A DNA stretch of 64,000 bases from Nitrospira sp. (GTDB taxonomy: Bacteria; Nitrospirota; Nitrospiria; Nitrospirales; Nitrospiraceae). Of this stretch, positions 18,857 through 26,508 are shown piece by piece. The number at the start of each line of letters is the position of its first letter. Positions within the stretch are counted from its first letter, which is position 1. A model generated the notes under the pieces. That model worked only from the letters and a program-made list of their open reading frames with translations, made no database searches and was not told the origin of the DNA. The position numbers and the translations under genes are program-made. The stretch covers positions 2,997,501 to 3,061,500 of the forward strand of contig BQWY01000001.1 of the NCBI GenBank assembly GCA_036984305.1. The letters are read 5' to 3'.

Positions 18857-19534
18857 CTACCGGAGGATCGGCGTTCCGAACGCCGTAAACAGCTCGGCCG
18901 TGAGGTAGGGCGTTCCCTCGACATCCCGTCTTTTCTTACGGCGAAGGTAGTCGTTCAGGACACGACCATCCTCCGCCCGATGCCGGTGCGGGTGCATCAG
19001 GTTCATGCGATAGCGCTCCACTGCACCGGCCACGCGACTGATAAATATGACCGTTGAGTCCGGCTCAACGGCCTCGACGACCCCCACGTGGGTGAGCGGA
19101 TCGTTGACCTCCCCGTCTCCATTGGCATCCCAGGTGTTGTGGAAGAAGACGAGATCTCCCGGCCGAACCGTGGGCCCTTGATGAATCCGTCCGAACTGAC
19201 GCACATGCCGGTAGATCAGCTTGACGCCGTTGGCACGGCCCGCCACCAGCTTGCTGCGATACAGATCGACGCCCACGGGCAAGAAGATCGCCCGGGTCAC
19301 TCCCGCGCAGTCGTAGGCAACCCGGCGCCCGTTCACCTCGATCGTACGCGCTCCAACCAATTCGGTCGCCGTCCTCACGACCGAATCCCGCCACGAGCTA
19401 TTGCGCCCGGCCTCGCAGCAGGGTGCTTCGGCCGTCTGCGTCGTGGAGATCCGTTGAGAGGCCGGGCCTGCGCACCCGACCGCGAGCACGAGCAACAACG
19501 ATATCCGCGTCCAATGGCGGCCACGCCTACACAT
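18857..19534 (-). CDS. NlpC/P60-like cysteine peptidase lipoprotein
   Basis: 225 residues with a lipoprotein signal (LLLVLAVGC, lipidated C21). The catalytic-type cysteine is C76 in AYDCAGVTR, followed by the family hallmark PGDLVFFHN and a histidine in LTHVGVVEAV. That order fits an NlpC/P60 endopeptidase that cuts peptidoglycan stem peptides in the periplasm. An acidic DANGDGEVND loop between strand and histidine looks like a calcium-binding turn, which is uncommon in the family. It shares an intergenic region with the divergent aldo/keto reductase gene. Confidence 0.78.
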   Translation of the reverse strand: MCRRGRHWTRISLLLVLAVGCAGPASQRISTTQTAEAPCCEAGRNSSWRDSVVRTATELVGARTIEVNGRRVAYDCAGVTRAIFLPVGVDLYRSKLVAGRANGVKLIYRHVRQFGRIHQGPTVRPGDLVFFHNTWDANGDGEVNDPLTHVGVVEAVEPDSTVIFISRVAGAVERYRMNLMHPHRHRAEDGRVLNDYLRRKKRRDVEGTPYLTAELFTAFGTPILR

Positions 19535-19628
19535 CGTGCTTCAGTATAGCCACGCCCAACGTGACTGCACGCGAATGTTGATTTCAAGGCCCCTCGACAT
19601 CCGCACGGCAACCACCTATAAGGAACCT

Positions 19629-20600
19629 ATGGAGTACGTGCATCTTGGACGGACCGGCGTTCAGGTCAGCCGATTGTGCCTCGGCACCATGAACTTCGGC
19701 CCCCACACCACGGAAGCGGACAGCGGCCGCATCATGTCCCGCGCGCTCGACGAAGGGATCAATTTTTTCGACACGGCGAACGTCTACGGCTGGAAAGTCG
19801 GAGAAGGCGTCACGGAGCAGATCGTGGGCCGATGGTTCGCAAAGGACAAAGGCCGTCGAGAGAAGGTGGTGCTCGCGACAAAAGTCTTTGGCCGCATGGG
19901 AACCTGGCCGAACGAGTCGCACCTCTCCGCGCTGCACATTCGGAGAGCCTGCGAGGCGAGCCTTCGCCGGCTTCGCACCGATCACCTCGATCTCTACCAA
20001 ATGCATCACGTCGATCGAGCGACGTCATGGGAAGAGATCTGGCAGGCCATGGAACAACTGGTGCGCGAAGGGAAAGTCTTGTACGTCGGCAGCAGCAACT
20101 TCGCGGGCTGGCATCTCGTCCAAGCACAGGAATTGGCACGGCAACGCCATTTTCTTGGATTGGTGTCCGAGCAGAGCCTCTACAATCTCACCGAGCGCAC
20201 GGTCGAATTGGAGGTCATCCCCGCCTGCCAGGCCTATGGCATCGGCGTCATCCCGTGGAGTCCGCTGGCCCGAGGCCTGCTGGGAGGAATCACGAAAAAG
20301 CCAGCGACCGGACGACGCGCCGAAAAAAACGTTCGAAAGGAATTGGAGACACTACGCCCACGCCTCGAACGATATGAAGCGGTCTGCTCGCGACTGGGCG
20401 CGGCACCGGCCGAAGTCGCCCTTGCGTGGCTCCTTCATCAGCCGGCCGTGACCGCACCCATCATCGGCCCTCGAACAGTCGACCAACTCGATGGGGCGTT
20501 GCACGCGCTGTCGCGTGCGCTGTCCAACGAGACACTGAAGGAGCTGGACGACATCTTTCCCGGACCCGGAGGAACGGCCCCGGAAGCGTACGCCTGGTAA
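19629..20600 (+). CDS. Aldo/keto reductase
   Basis: Starting at ATG 19629 (MEYVHLGRTG, AAGGAA 6 nt upstream) gives 323 residues, a normal AKR length. The catalytic set is visible: Asp and Tyr in DTANVYGW, Lys in LATKVFGR and His in LYQMHHVD. VGSSNF and the C-terminal cofactor loop PIIGPRTVDQL fit NADPH-dependent reductases of the YdjG/YghZ-like group. The frame is open 31 codons further upstream, but that leader does not align with the family. Substrate unknown. Confidence 0.88.
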   Translation: MEYVHLGRTGVQVSRLCLGTMNFGPHTTEADSGRIMSRALDEGINFFDTANVYGWKVGEGVTEQIVGRWFAKDKGRREKVVLATKVFGRMGTWPNESHLSALHIRRACEASLRRLRTDHLDLYQMHHVDRATSWEEIWQAMEQLVREGKVLYVGSSNFAGWHLVQAQELARQRHFLGLVSEQSLYNLTERTVELEVIPACQAYGIGVIPWSPLARGLLGGITKKPATGRRAEKNVRKELETLRPRLERYEAVCSRLGAAPAEVALAWLLHQPAVTAPIIGPRTVDQLDGALHALSRALSNETLKELDDIFPGPGGTAPEAYAW

Positions 20601-21091
20601 CGGAGACGACAACCCGGTTGAGGCGTGGGTCATCTGGAATCGCGGCGGTCCGACATCAAACAAGGTCGCGCTTATTACCGGACGGCCTCCTTGAGACACG
20701 AACCTATCTCACAATTGCTACATCAACAGTGGTGGGATGGTGTTCGTGAAACTCGGTCGGCTGGCGAGTGGTGAGCCGCGCCAGCCTCGCCCTGATGCGT
20801 TGATGTTGAGCACGCCGGCTGACGTGCTCGGATTGGCTAATCGCCTCCAGGAGCAGGTCGGATCAGCGACCAGCAGCGTACGGGAGTCCGTTCTCGTGTA
20901 CCGACACCGGGGAAGCGAGGTTCCAGAGGAGAACCATCGCGGTGTTTCTCCGCGGGCGCGAGGAAGACGGCTTCGCCGGAAGAGCCCGCGGGACTAGCAA
21001 GCTTGGTCGGGACGCCACCGCTCGAAAGCTTGTCCCCGCTCGGAGTCTTCGGTCACGGTGTCAGGCTCTAACCACAATTTTGAGATAGGTT
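20601..21091. other. Intergenic stretch holding a MITE-like element
   Basis: No supported gene in 491 bp. Nearly all of it is the 393-bp element 20700-21092. An 86-codon open frame inside it is not similar to anything I know. Confidence 0.5.
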
Positions 21092-21092
21092 C
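20700..21092. mobile_element. Non-autonomous element with 18-bp terminal inverted repeats
   Basis: The left end GAACCTATCTCACAATTG (20700-20717) and the reverse complement of the right end GAACCTATCTCAAAATTG (21075-21092) match at 17 of 18 positions. The 393-bp interior has no transposase. This is the structure of a MITE or internally deleted insertion sequence. No clear target duplication is visible. Its right end contributes the last base of the VanZ stop codon. Confidence 0.7.
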
Positions 21093-21526
21093 TAGCCCCG
21101 CTCCCGCACGTCTTTCGACTCCGTGGTCCTGCGCCAGACAAGGGTCAGCGCCATTGCACCGAAGGTATCGGCGACCACATCCAACGCGTCAGCCTCGCGA
21201 GGCGGCACGAAACTTTGGTGGATTTCGTCGGTGACGCCGTACGCCATCGCACCGATGACCGCCACCCACCACGCACGCGACGCCCACCAAGGCCCTGCCC
21301 CCCATCGCAGCGCACGATAGAGCAGAATGGCAAGGATTCCGTATTCGACGACGTGGACGAGCTTATCGTTGAAGTCCCCGAACAGCGACGGCAATTCGCG
21401 AGTCGGATTCGGAAGCGAAGAAAAAAAGAAAATCAGTGCCGCATAGCCCGCGACGGGGACCCAATAGAGCCATCGCTTGGTATGCAAGGACTCCCAATAC
21501 GTCACGACGCTGGTTGTCCCTTCCAT
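21092..21526 (-). CDS. VanZ-family membrane protein
   Basis: 144 residues from ATG 21526, the start that leaves a 99-bp divergent region and has an AAGGA about 11 nt upstream; ATG 21580 is also possible. Hydrophobic segments at WVPVAGYAALIFFFSS and WWVAVIGAMAYGV flank the family signature: DKLVHVVEYGIL and TDEIHQSFVPPREADALDVVADTFGA. VanZ-like proteins are small inner-membrane proteins, linked to glycopeptide tolerance in some Gram-positives and of unknown role elsewhere. The stop codon TAG ends on the first base of the adjacent MITE-like element, so the C-terminal tail may have been changed by its insertion. Confidence 0.8.
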   Translation of the reverse strand: MEGTTSVVTYWESLHTKRWLYWVPVAGYAALIFFFSSLPNPTRELPSLFGDFNDKLVHVVEYGILAILLYRALRWGAGPWWASRAWWVAVIGAMAYGVTDEIHQSFVPPREADALDVVADTFGAMALTLVWRRTTESKDVRERG

Positions 21527-21625
21527 CGTACCGACGATCCTTCGCTTTCGAATCCATGATTGGCGCGACGACACGTTCATGACATACTGAACTTTGCCTC
21601 GACACTCAACTAAAAACGTCCTGCC

Positions 21626-23830
21626 ATGACACACGCCTCGGTTTGTTTCTTTTGGCACATGCATCAGCCGTACTATACCGACCCCGTCACGCGGTCGGCC
21701 AGCATGCCGTGGGTCCGACTGCATGCCACGAAAGCCTATTACGACATGGCATGTCAACTGGACCGCTTCCCGACAATCTCAGGCACATTCAATTTCACCC
21801 CCTCGCTGTTGCTTCAACTGGAGGAGATCGCCTCCGGAACCATTACGGATATCTTCCTCGAACAGGCCCGTAAACCGGCTGCCGAGCTAGCGCCCACCGA
21901 ACGGGCGTTCGTCGTGCATCATTTCTTCTCGGCCAACTGGGCCACGATGGTCCGCCCCTATCCCCGCTATCAGGAACTTCTGGTCAAGCGAGGCCTGCAC
22001 GTGCGTCCGGACGAACTGGAGCGCCTCGCGCAACGGTTCTCCGATCAGGAGTTGACCGACTTGCAGGTGTGGCACAATCTGGCCTGGTTCGGGTATGGTG
22101 CTGCGGCTCGACTCCCCTGTATTGCCGCGCTTCGTGAGAAGGGCCGTGGCTTCACCGAGCAGGACAAACAGGAGGTGCTGAAGGCGCAGTTGACGATCAT
22201 GCGCGAGGTCGTTCCGCTCTATCGGACACTCGCCGAGCGCGGCCAAATCGAGCTCACCACGACTCCGTTTTACCATCCGATCTTACCGTTGTTGATCGAC
22301 ACCGAAACGGCCCGCCGGGCCCTTCCCCGTTTGCCAGCGCTTCCACGCCTGCAGGCCCCGGCCGATGCCGAGGCACAGATCCGGAAAGCCGTCGACTACC
22401 ATACGCGCGTATTCGGCCACGCTCCGAAGGGCCTCTGGCCGTCGGAGGGATCGGTGTGTCCGGAACTCGTGCCACTCCTCTCCAAATTCGGCCTTACGTG
22501 GTTGGCCACGGACGAAGGCAATCTTCAACGGTCGGTCGCGATGCAGCAACAACCGTGGGATCGCGGCAGCATGTTGTATCGCCCGTATCGATTCGGCCAG
22601 GCCGGGGAGGATGCCGCTATTGTGTTCCGAGACCGTGAGATCTCCGATGCCTTCGGATTCTCGTACCATAAGACGCTCGGACATCTCGGTGTCGACGACG
22701 CGGCCGGTCACTTCCACCGGATCGCGGAGCAGGTCGCCGGCGAACATGTGCTCATCCCCATCATCTTGGACGGGGAGAATCCCTGGGAGCATTATTATGG
22801 GGGCGGTGAGGAATTTCTGAGGTTGCTCTACGAGCGTTTGACGCGCGACGCGGCCGACACGTCCGGACGGGTCTGTCTCGTGACCGAGACGTTGGGACGA
22901 GCCATCGAGCGTTTCCCGGACACGCCGCGCCTCCATGCGCTGCACACCGGCAGCTGGATCAACTCCGACTTCGGCATTTGGATCGGGCACTCCGAAGATC
23001 GCCGGGCGTGGGAACTCCTCGCGCACACCAGGCAACGCCTCTTGGACATCGCGCCCACACTCTCACCCGACCAAGCCGGCGCCGCGTGGGAAGAACTGTA
23101 TGCCGCAGAGGGGAGCGACTGGTTTTGGTGGTACGGGGACGAATTCGAAACCGATTTCAAGCTGGAGTTCGACCGGCTGTTCCGAACGCACCTGCGAAAC
23201 GTCTGGATGCATGCCGGGTTGATCCCACCGGAGGCGCTGTCCCGTCCCTTGGTCGAGAATGCCGCGACCATGCTCCCGGACACGGTTTCCGCACCCTCCG
23301 CACTGATCGAACCGATCCTCGACGGCCTGGCCACGACTTTTTTCGAATGGCGCGGAGCCGGATCCATTCGTGCCACGGCTCCCTTGGGCGCCATGTGGTC
23401 CGGCAGGAAGTTTTTTGCACAGATTGCCTTCGGCTTCAGTCTGACATGCCTGTATCTTCGCCTCGATCCGGAGCCACAACTCCTGCAGCAGTCGGGACCT
23501 CTGGAGGTCCAGTGGGGCATTCTCGCGAACGACCACGTGTATACGATCTCATTTCCGCTGCTGCCTCCGGGAGTCGCGCGTCCAACACTCTCGGTGGGGG
23601 TCCCCGGAGAGGTCGCCACGACGGTCCGCGAGATCGAGGGATTCGGCCGGAACACCATCATCGAAGTCGCCGTACCCTTCGAGCACCTGCAATTGCAACC
23701 GGGACAAGAGTTCCGGTTCAGCGTCTCGGTCACGGCCAAGGGAATGGAACAAGCCCGCTATCCCGTCAACCAGCCAGTCACAATACGCGTGCCCGATGAA
23801 CACTTCGATGTTAAGATGTGGCGCGTGTGA
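21626..23830 (+). CDS. Glycoside hydrolase family 57 protein
   Basis: The 734-residue protein begins with the GH57 signature WHMHQPYY (10-17). GLWPSEGSV supplies the nucleophile E274, and IIPIILDGENPWEHY-like residues supply the acid/base candidate D382. The catalytic (beta/alpha)7 barrel covers about 1-400, with helical and beta-rich C-terminal regions to the end. GH57 enzymes act on alpha-glucans (alpha-amylase, amylopullulanase, branching or 4-alpha-glucanotransferase). The exact activity is not decided by sequence, but it is cytoplasmic (no signal peptide). It lies just upstream of a GalT-type transferase, pointing to glycogen or sugar-phosphate turnover. Confidence 0.9.
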   Translation: MTHASVCFFWHMHQPYYTDPVTRSASMPWVRLHATKAYYDMACQLDRFPTISGTFNFTPSLLLQLEEIASGTITDIFLEQARKPAAELAPTERAFVVHHFFSANWATMVRPYPRYQELLVKRGLHVRPDELERLAQRFSDQELTDLQVWHNLAWFGYGAAARLPCIAALREKGRGFTEQDKQEVLKAQLTIMREVVPLYRTLAERGQIELTTTPFYHPILPLLIDTETARRALPRLPALPRLQAPADAEAQIRKAVDYHTRVFGHAPKGLWPSEGSVCPELVPLLSKFGLTWLATDEGNLQRSVAMQQQPWDRGSMLYRPYRFGQAGEDAAIVFRDREISDAFGFSYHKTLGHLGVDDAAGHFHRIAEQVAGEHVLIPIILDGENPWEHYYGGGEEFLRLLYERLTRDAADTSGRVCLVTETLGRAIERFPDTPRLHALHTGSWINSDFGIWIGHSEDRRAWELLAHTRQRLLDIAPTLSPDQAGAAWEELYAAEGSDWFWWYGDEFETDFKLEFDRLFRTHLRNVWMHAGLIPPEALSRPLVENAATMLPDTVSAPSALIEPILDGLATTFFEWRGAGSIRATAPLGAMWSGRKFFAQIAFGFSLTCLYLRLDPEPQLLQQSGPLEVQWGILANDHVYTISFPLLPPGVARPTLSVGVPGEVATTVREIEGFGRNTIIEVAVPFEHLQLQPGQEFRFSVSVTAKGMEQARYPVNQPVTIRVPDEHFDVKMWRV

Positions 23831-23840
23831 AAGACCGGTG

Positions 23841-23936
23841 CTGAGTGTTGAGTCCTATGTCCTGAGTCCTGAGTGCCGGGTGCTTAGGCAGGATGTGGCA
23901 ACCTCTTTCTCAGCACTGAGCACTGAGGACTCAGCA
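23841..23936. repeat. Palindromic heptamer arrays between GH57 and galT
   Basis: Seven left units in register (CTGAGTG TTGAGTC to CTTAGGC, 23841-23889) face four inverted units (CTCAGCA CTGAGCA then CTGAGGA CTCAGCA, 23909-23936). A loop of 19 bp separates them. This is the longest of the four arrays. Confidence 0.8.
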
Positions 23937-23955
23937 CTTTTTCGAGAAGGGAACC

Positions 23956-24960
23956 ATGCCGGAATTACGTCGTGATCCTATCGTCGGACGGTGGGTGATT
24001 ATTTCCAATGATCGTGGTGCGCGGCCGCGCGACTTCGAGCACCCGTTCCCCTCGCGCCCAACCAGTACGGCGCTGTGTCCGTTCTGTCCCGGGCAGGAAC
24101 TGCTCACGCCACCGGAAATCCTCGCCTATCGTCAACAAACCGGCGAAGCCAACGGTCCAGGCTGGAGTCTTCGTGTGATTCCCAACAAGTTTCCAGCACT
24201 GCAGGTGGAGGGAGACCTGGACCGGCAAGGGGTCGGCATCTACGATCGAATGAACGGCGTGGGCGCGCACGAGGTCATTATCGAGACCGCCAGCCACAAG
24301 GAGCCGTTGGCGGACCTTCCGGCCAAGCATATCGAAGACGTCCTCTGGGCGTACCGAGACCGCCTGATCGACCTCAAGAAGGACACACGTCTCCGATATA
24401 TCCTGATTTTCAAGAACCACGGCTTGAGCGCGGGCGCCACCCTGGAACATTCGCACTCGCAGCTCATCGCGCTCCCCATTGTCCCGACCAATGTCGCCGA
24501 GGAACTGGATGCGTGTCGCGAACACTATCGGGAGAAGGAACGCTGCCTGTATTGCGACATTTTGCGGCACGAATTATCGGACGGGACGCGCATTGTCGCG
24601 GAGAATCCGGAATTTGTGACGGTGACTCCCTACGCACCGCGGTTCCCGTTTGAAATGTGGATTCTCCCCAAGCGCCATGCCGCCTATTACGAGGAAAGCC
24701 AACGAGCCCAATTCGAGTTCCTGGCTCCGATGCTCTCCGAAGCCCTGCGCCGAATGGACCGTGTGCTCGCGAGACCTGCATACAACTTCATGCTGCACAG
24801 TTCGCCTCTGCACGAAGCGAGTGGGCCGTACTACCATTGGCACGTGGAGATCATTCCCAAGCTGACCCAGGTCGCGGGCTTCGAGTGGGGCACGGGTTTC
24901 TACATCAATCCCATTTCGCCGGAAGAAGCCGCGGAGGCGCTGCGAGACGTCACGCTCTAG
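23956..24960 (+). CDS. galT: Galactose-1-phosphate uridylyltransferase-like (HIT superfamily)
   Basis: 334 residues with the GalT layout: zinc-type CPFCPG (41-46), NKFPAL, and the catalytic HSHSQ (165-169, nucleophile H167). The C-terminal HWHVEIIPKL and FEWGTGFYINP segments follow. Classical GalT has HPHGQ; the HSHSQ form is also seen in relatives acting on ADP-glucose and phosphate. The substrate may therefore be ADP- or UDP-glucose rather than galactose 1-phosphate. A GAAGGGAA ribosome site precedes the ATG. It is probably co-transcribed with GH57, separated only by the heptamer palindrome, which supports a role in alpha-glucan use. Confidence 0.85.
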   Translation: MPELRRDPIVGRWVIISNDRGARPRDFEHPFPSRPTSTALCPFCPGQELLTPPEILAYRQQTGEANGPGWSLRVIPNKFPALQVEGDLDRQGVGIYDRMNGVGAHEVIIETASHKEPLADLPAKHIEDVLWAYRDRLIDLKKDTRLRYILIFKNHGLSAGATLEHSHSQLIALPIVPTNVAEELDACREHYREKERCLYCDILRHELSDGTRIVAENPEFVTVTPYAPRFPFEMWILPKRHAAYYEESQRAQFEFLAPMLSEALRRMDRVLARPAYNFMLHSSPLHEASGPYYHWHVEIIPKLTQVAGFEWGTGFYINPISPEEAAEALRDVTL

Positions 24961-25070
24961 CGTTGCGCGGCCCACGTCTGTCCGCGACACCACAGGGATT
25001 CACGACCTTCCAAGCATGCCTCTCGACCCGCCACTTGCTGAGGAGGTTGTTGCGGCGATATCATTCGACC

Positions 25071-25283
25071 ATGCAGGTCCGCCTCAGTCATCCCGATCGA
25101 GAAATCGAATTGCAGGGCCCCAAGCGTGTCCGCGATCTGCTGCGCGAGCTCAAGCTAGTCGCGGAGGCGCACCTGGTGATCCGTGCCGGCAACTTGGTGA
25201 CCGAGGATGAAGTGGTCGCAGACCGCGATACGATCGAAATCAGACCGGTCATCTCCGGCGGTACGGAAGGAACTGCGGACTGA
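25071..25283 (+). CDS. MoaD/ThiS-type ubiquitin-like sulfur carrier (TtuB-like)
   Basis: 70 residues starting at ATG 25071. The beta-grasp pattern is clear: MQVRLSHPDREIEL, a helix VRDLLRELKL, AHLVIRAGNLVTED and DTIEIRPVISGG. Sulfur carriers normally end in Gly-Gly, which becomes the thiocarboxylate. Here six residues (TEGTAD) follow the GG. It lies 57 bp upstream of a TtuA-like thiolase, the arrangement of TtuB/TtuA (2-thioribothymidine in tRNA). A role in molybdopterin or thiamine synthesis is less likely because no such genes are near. Confidence 0.78.
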   Translation: MQVRLSHPDREIELQGPKRVRDLLRELKLVAEAHLVIRAGNLVTEDEVVADRDTIEIRPVISGGTEGTAD

Positions 25284-25315
25284 GGAACGAGACCACGACA
25301 CATTTCGGTCCTAGA

Positions 25316-25343
25316 GCACTCAGCACCCAGCACTCAGCACTTG
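25316..25343. repeat. Heptamer array overlapping a start codon
   Basis: Four units GCACTCA GCACCCA GCACTCA then GCACTTG. The last unit contains the TTG start codon (25341-25343) of the TtuA-like gene. Confidence 0.75.
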
Positions 25344-26291
25344 AACTGCACCAAATGCAAGACGAAAGCGGTGATCGGCCTTCCACGGCACAATGCCGCC
25401 TTCTGCAAACCCTGTTTCATCGGCTACGTCCTCGATCAGGTCGCCAAGGCCATCAAACACGACCGGATGTTCTCCAAGGATCATCGCGTCCTGGTGGCCG
25501 TCTCCGGAGGCAAGGACAGCCTGGCGCTCTGGAACATCCTGCTCAAACTCGGGTACCGCGCGGATGCGCTGTACGTCGATCTCGGTATCGCCGGATATTC
25601 GACTCGATCCCGGGAAAAGGTGATCCGCTTCGCGGCCACCACGGCGGAGGCCGCCGGAGCGACTCTGTTACAGCACGAAGTGAAGGAGGAGGAGGGCGCC
25701 GGAATTCGAGAACTCGCGATGCTCGTCCATCGCCCCACTTGCTCGGCTTGCGGTACCATCAAACGCTACCAATTCAATCGCGCAGCCATCGAGCACCGCT
25801 ACGACGTGATGGCGACGGGGCACAACCTCGACGACGAGGCCGCCCGCCTGTTGGGCAACGTGCTGCACTGGCAGGAGGACTACCTCGACAAGCAAGCGCC
25901 CAGCCTTCCCGCTTCGGTCGACGGTTTCGCGAAGAAGGTGAAGCCCCTGTATCGGTTGACGGAGCGCGAAACGGCGGCGTACGCCGTCTTGAACGGCATC
26001 GACTATGTGGTCGAGGAATGTCCGATGGCGAAGGGCTCCAAAATGCTCCTGTACAAGGAGGTCCTCAATCGCATCGAGACGGAATCTCCCGGCACAAAGC
26101 AAAAGTTCTACTGCGGATTTCTCGATCGGCGATCGAGCACGGAGCCCGCGGGGACCTCCATGACCGAAAAGGATCGCGCCGCGCTTCGCCCCTGCCCAAC
26201 GTGCGGCCAACCGACGACCGCCGACCTCTGCTCCTATTGCAAGATGATGTCGCGGGCCTCTCGAGTCGCCAGTCCCTCGGCGCGCTTCTAG
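25341..26291 (+). CDS. tRNA 2-thiolation protein, TtuA/TtcA family (TIGR00269 type)
   Basis: 316 residues. An N-terminal zinc finger uses C3, C6, C22 and C25. The PP-loop SGGKDS (55-60) activates tRNA with ATP. Cysteines in RPTCSACG and in VEECPMAKGS match the three iron-sulfur ligands of TtuA. A C-terminal zinc finger (CPTCGQ...LCSYCK) closes the protein. It should thiolate a tRNA uridine using sulfur from the upstream carrier. The only start consistent with the zinc finger is TTG 25341, inside the heptamer array; there is no Shine-Dalgarno. The same frame is open back to the stop codon of the upstream carrier gene. Confidence 0.87.
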   Translation: MNCTKCKTKAVIGLPRHNAAFCKPCFIGYVLDQVAKAIKHDRMFSKDHRVLVAVSGGKDSLALWNILLKLGYRADALYVDLGIAGYSTRSREKVIRFAATTAEAAGATLLQHEVKEEEGAGIRELAMLVHRPTCSACGTIKRYQFNRAAIEHRYDVMATGHNLDDEAARLLGNVLHWQEDYLDKQAPSLPASVDGFAKKVKPLYRLTERETAAYAVLNGIDYVVEECPMAKGSKMLLYKEVLNRIETESPGTKQKFYCGFLDRRSSTEPAGTSMTEKDRAALRPCPTCGQPTTADLCSYCKMMSRASRVASPSARF

Positions 26292-26369
26292 TCGGGCACT
26301 CGCGCCGTCTCGCCGGAGAGGCCCATCGCGTCACGGGTGGGCATCTCTCCCCGTCAAAACACGCCAACT

Positions 26370-26398
26370 TTGCATAAGCGCTCCGTCCGGCGTATAAA
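26370..26398 (+). promoter_or_regulatory. Sigma70-type promoter of the asnB-like gene
   Basis: TTGCAT (26370-26375) and TATAAA (26393-26398) with a 17-bp spacer, about 110 bp upstream of the ATG at 26509. This is the best promoter match I noticed in the window. Confidence 0.65.
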
Positions 26399-26508
26399 AT
26401 AGAAGAGTGCCTCGTTCCTGCCCCTACTATCCGTCTTCCACCGATTCTGTATCGTTCAAGGCGCGTGTGTCCTCGGTGGACAGGCTCACTCGATAGAAAG
26501 GATGATGT

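Noticed and set aside
20737-20997. 86-codon frame inside the MITE-like element
   Set aside because: No similarity to transposases or other proteins and no ribosome site.
24657-25283. Long version of the sulfur carrier reading back into galT
   Set aside because: The upstream part is out of frame with galT and not beta-grasp-like; ATG 25071 begins the family domain exactly.
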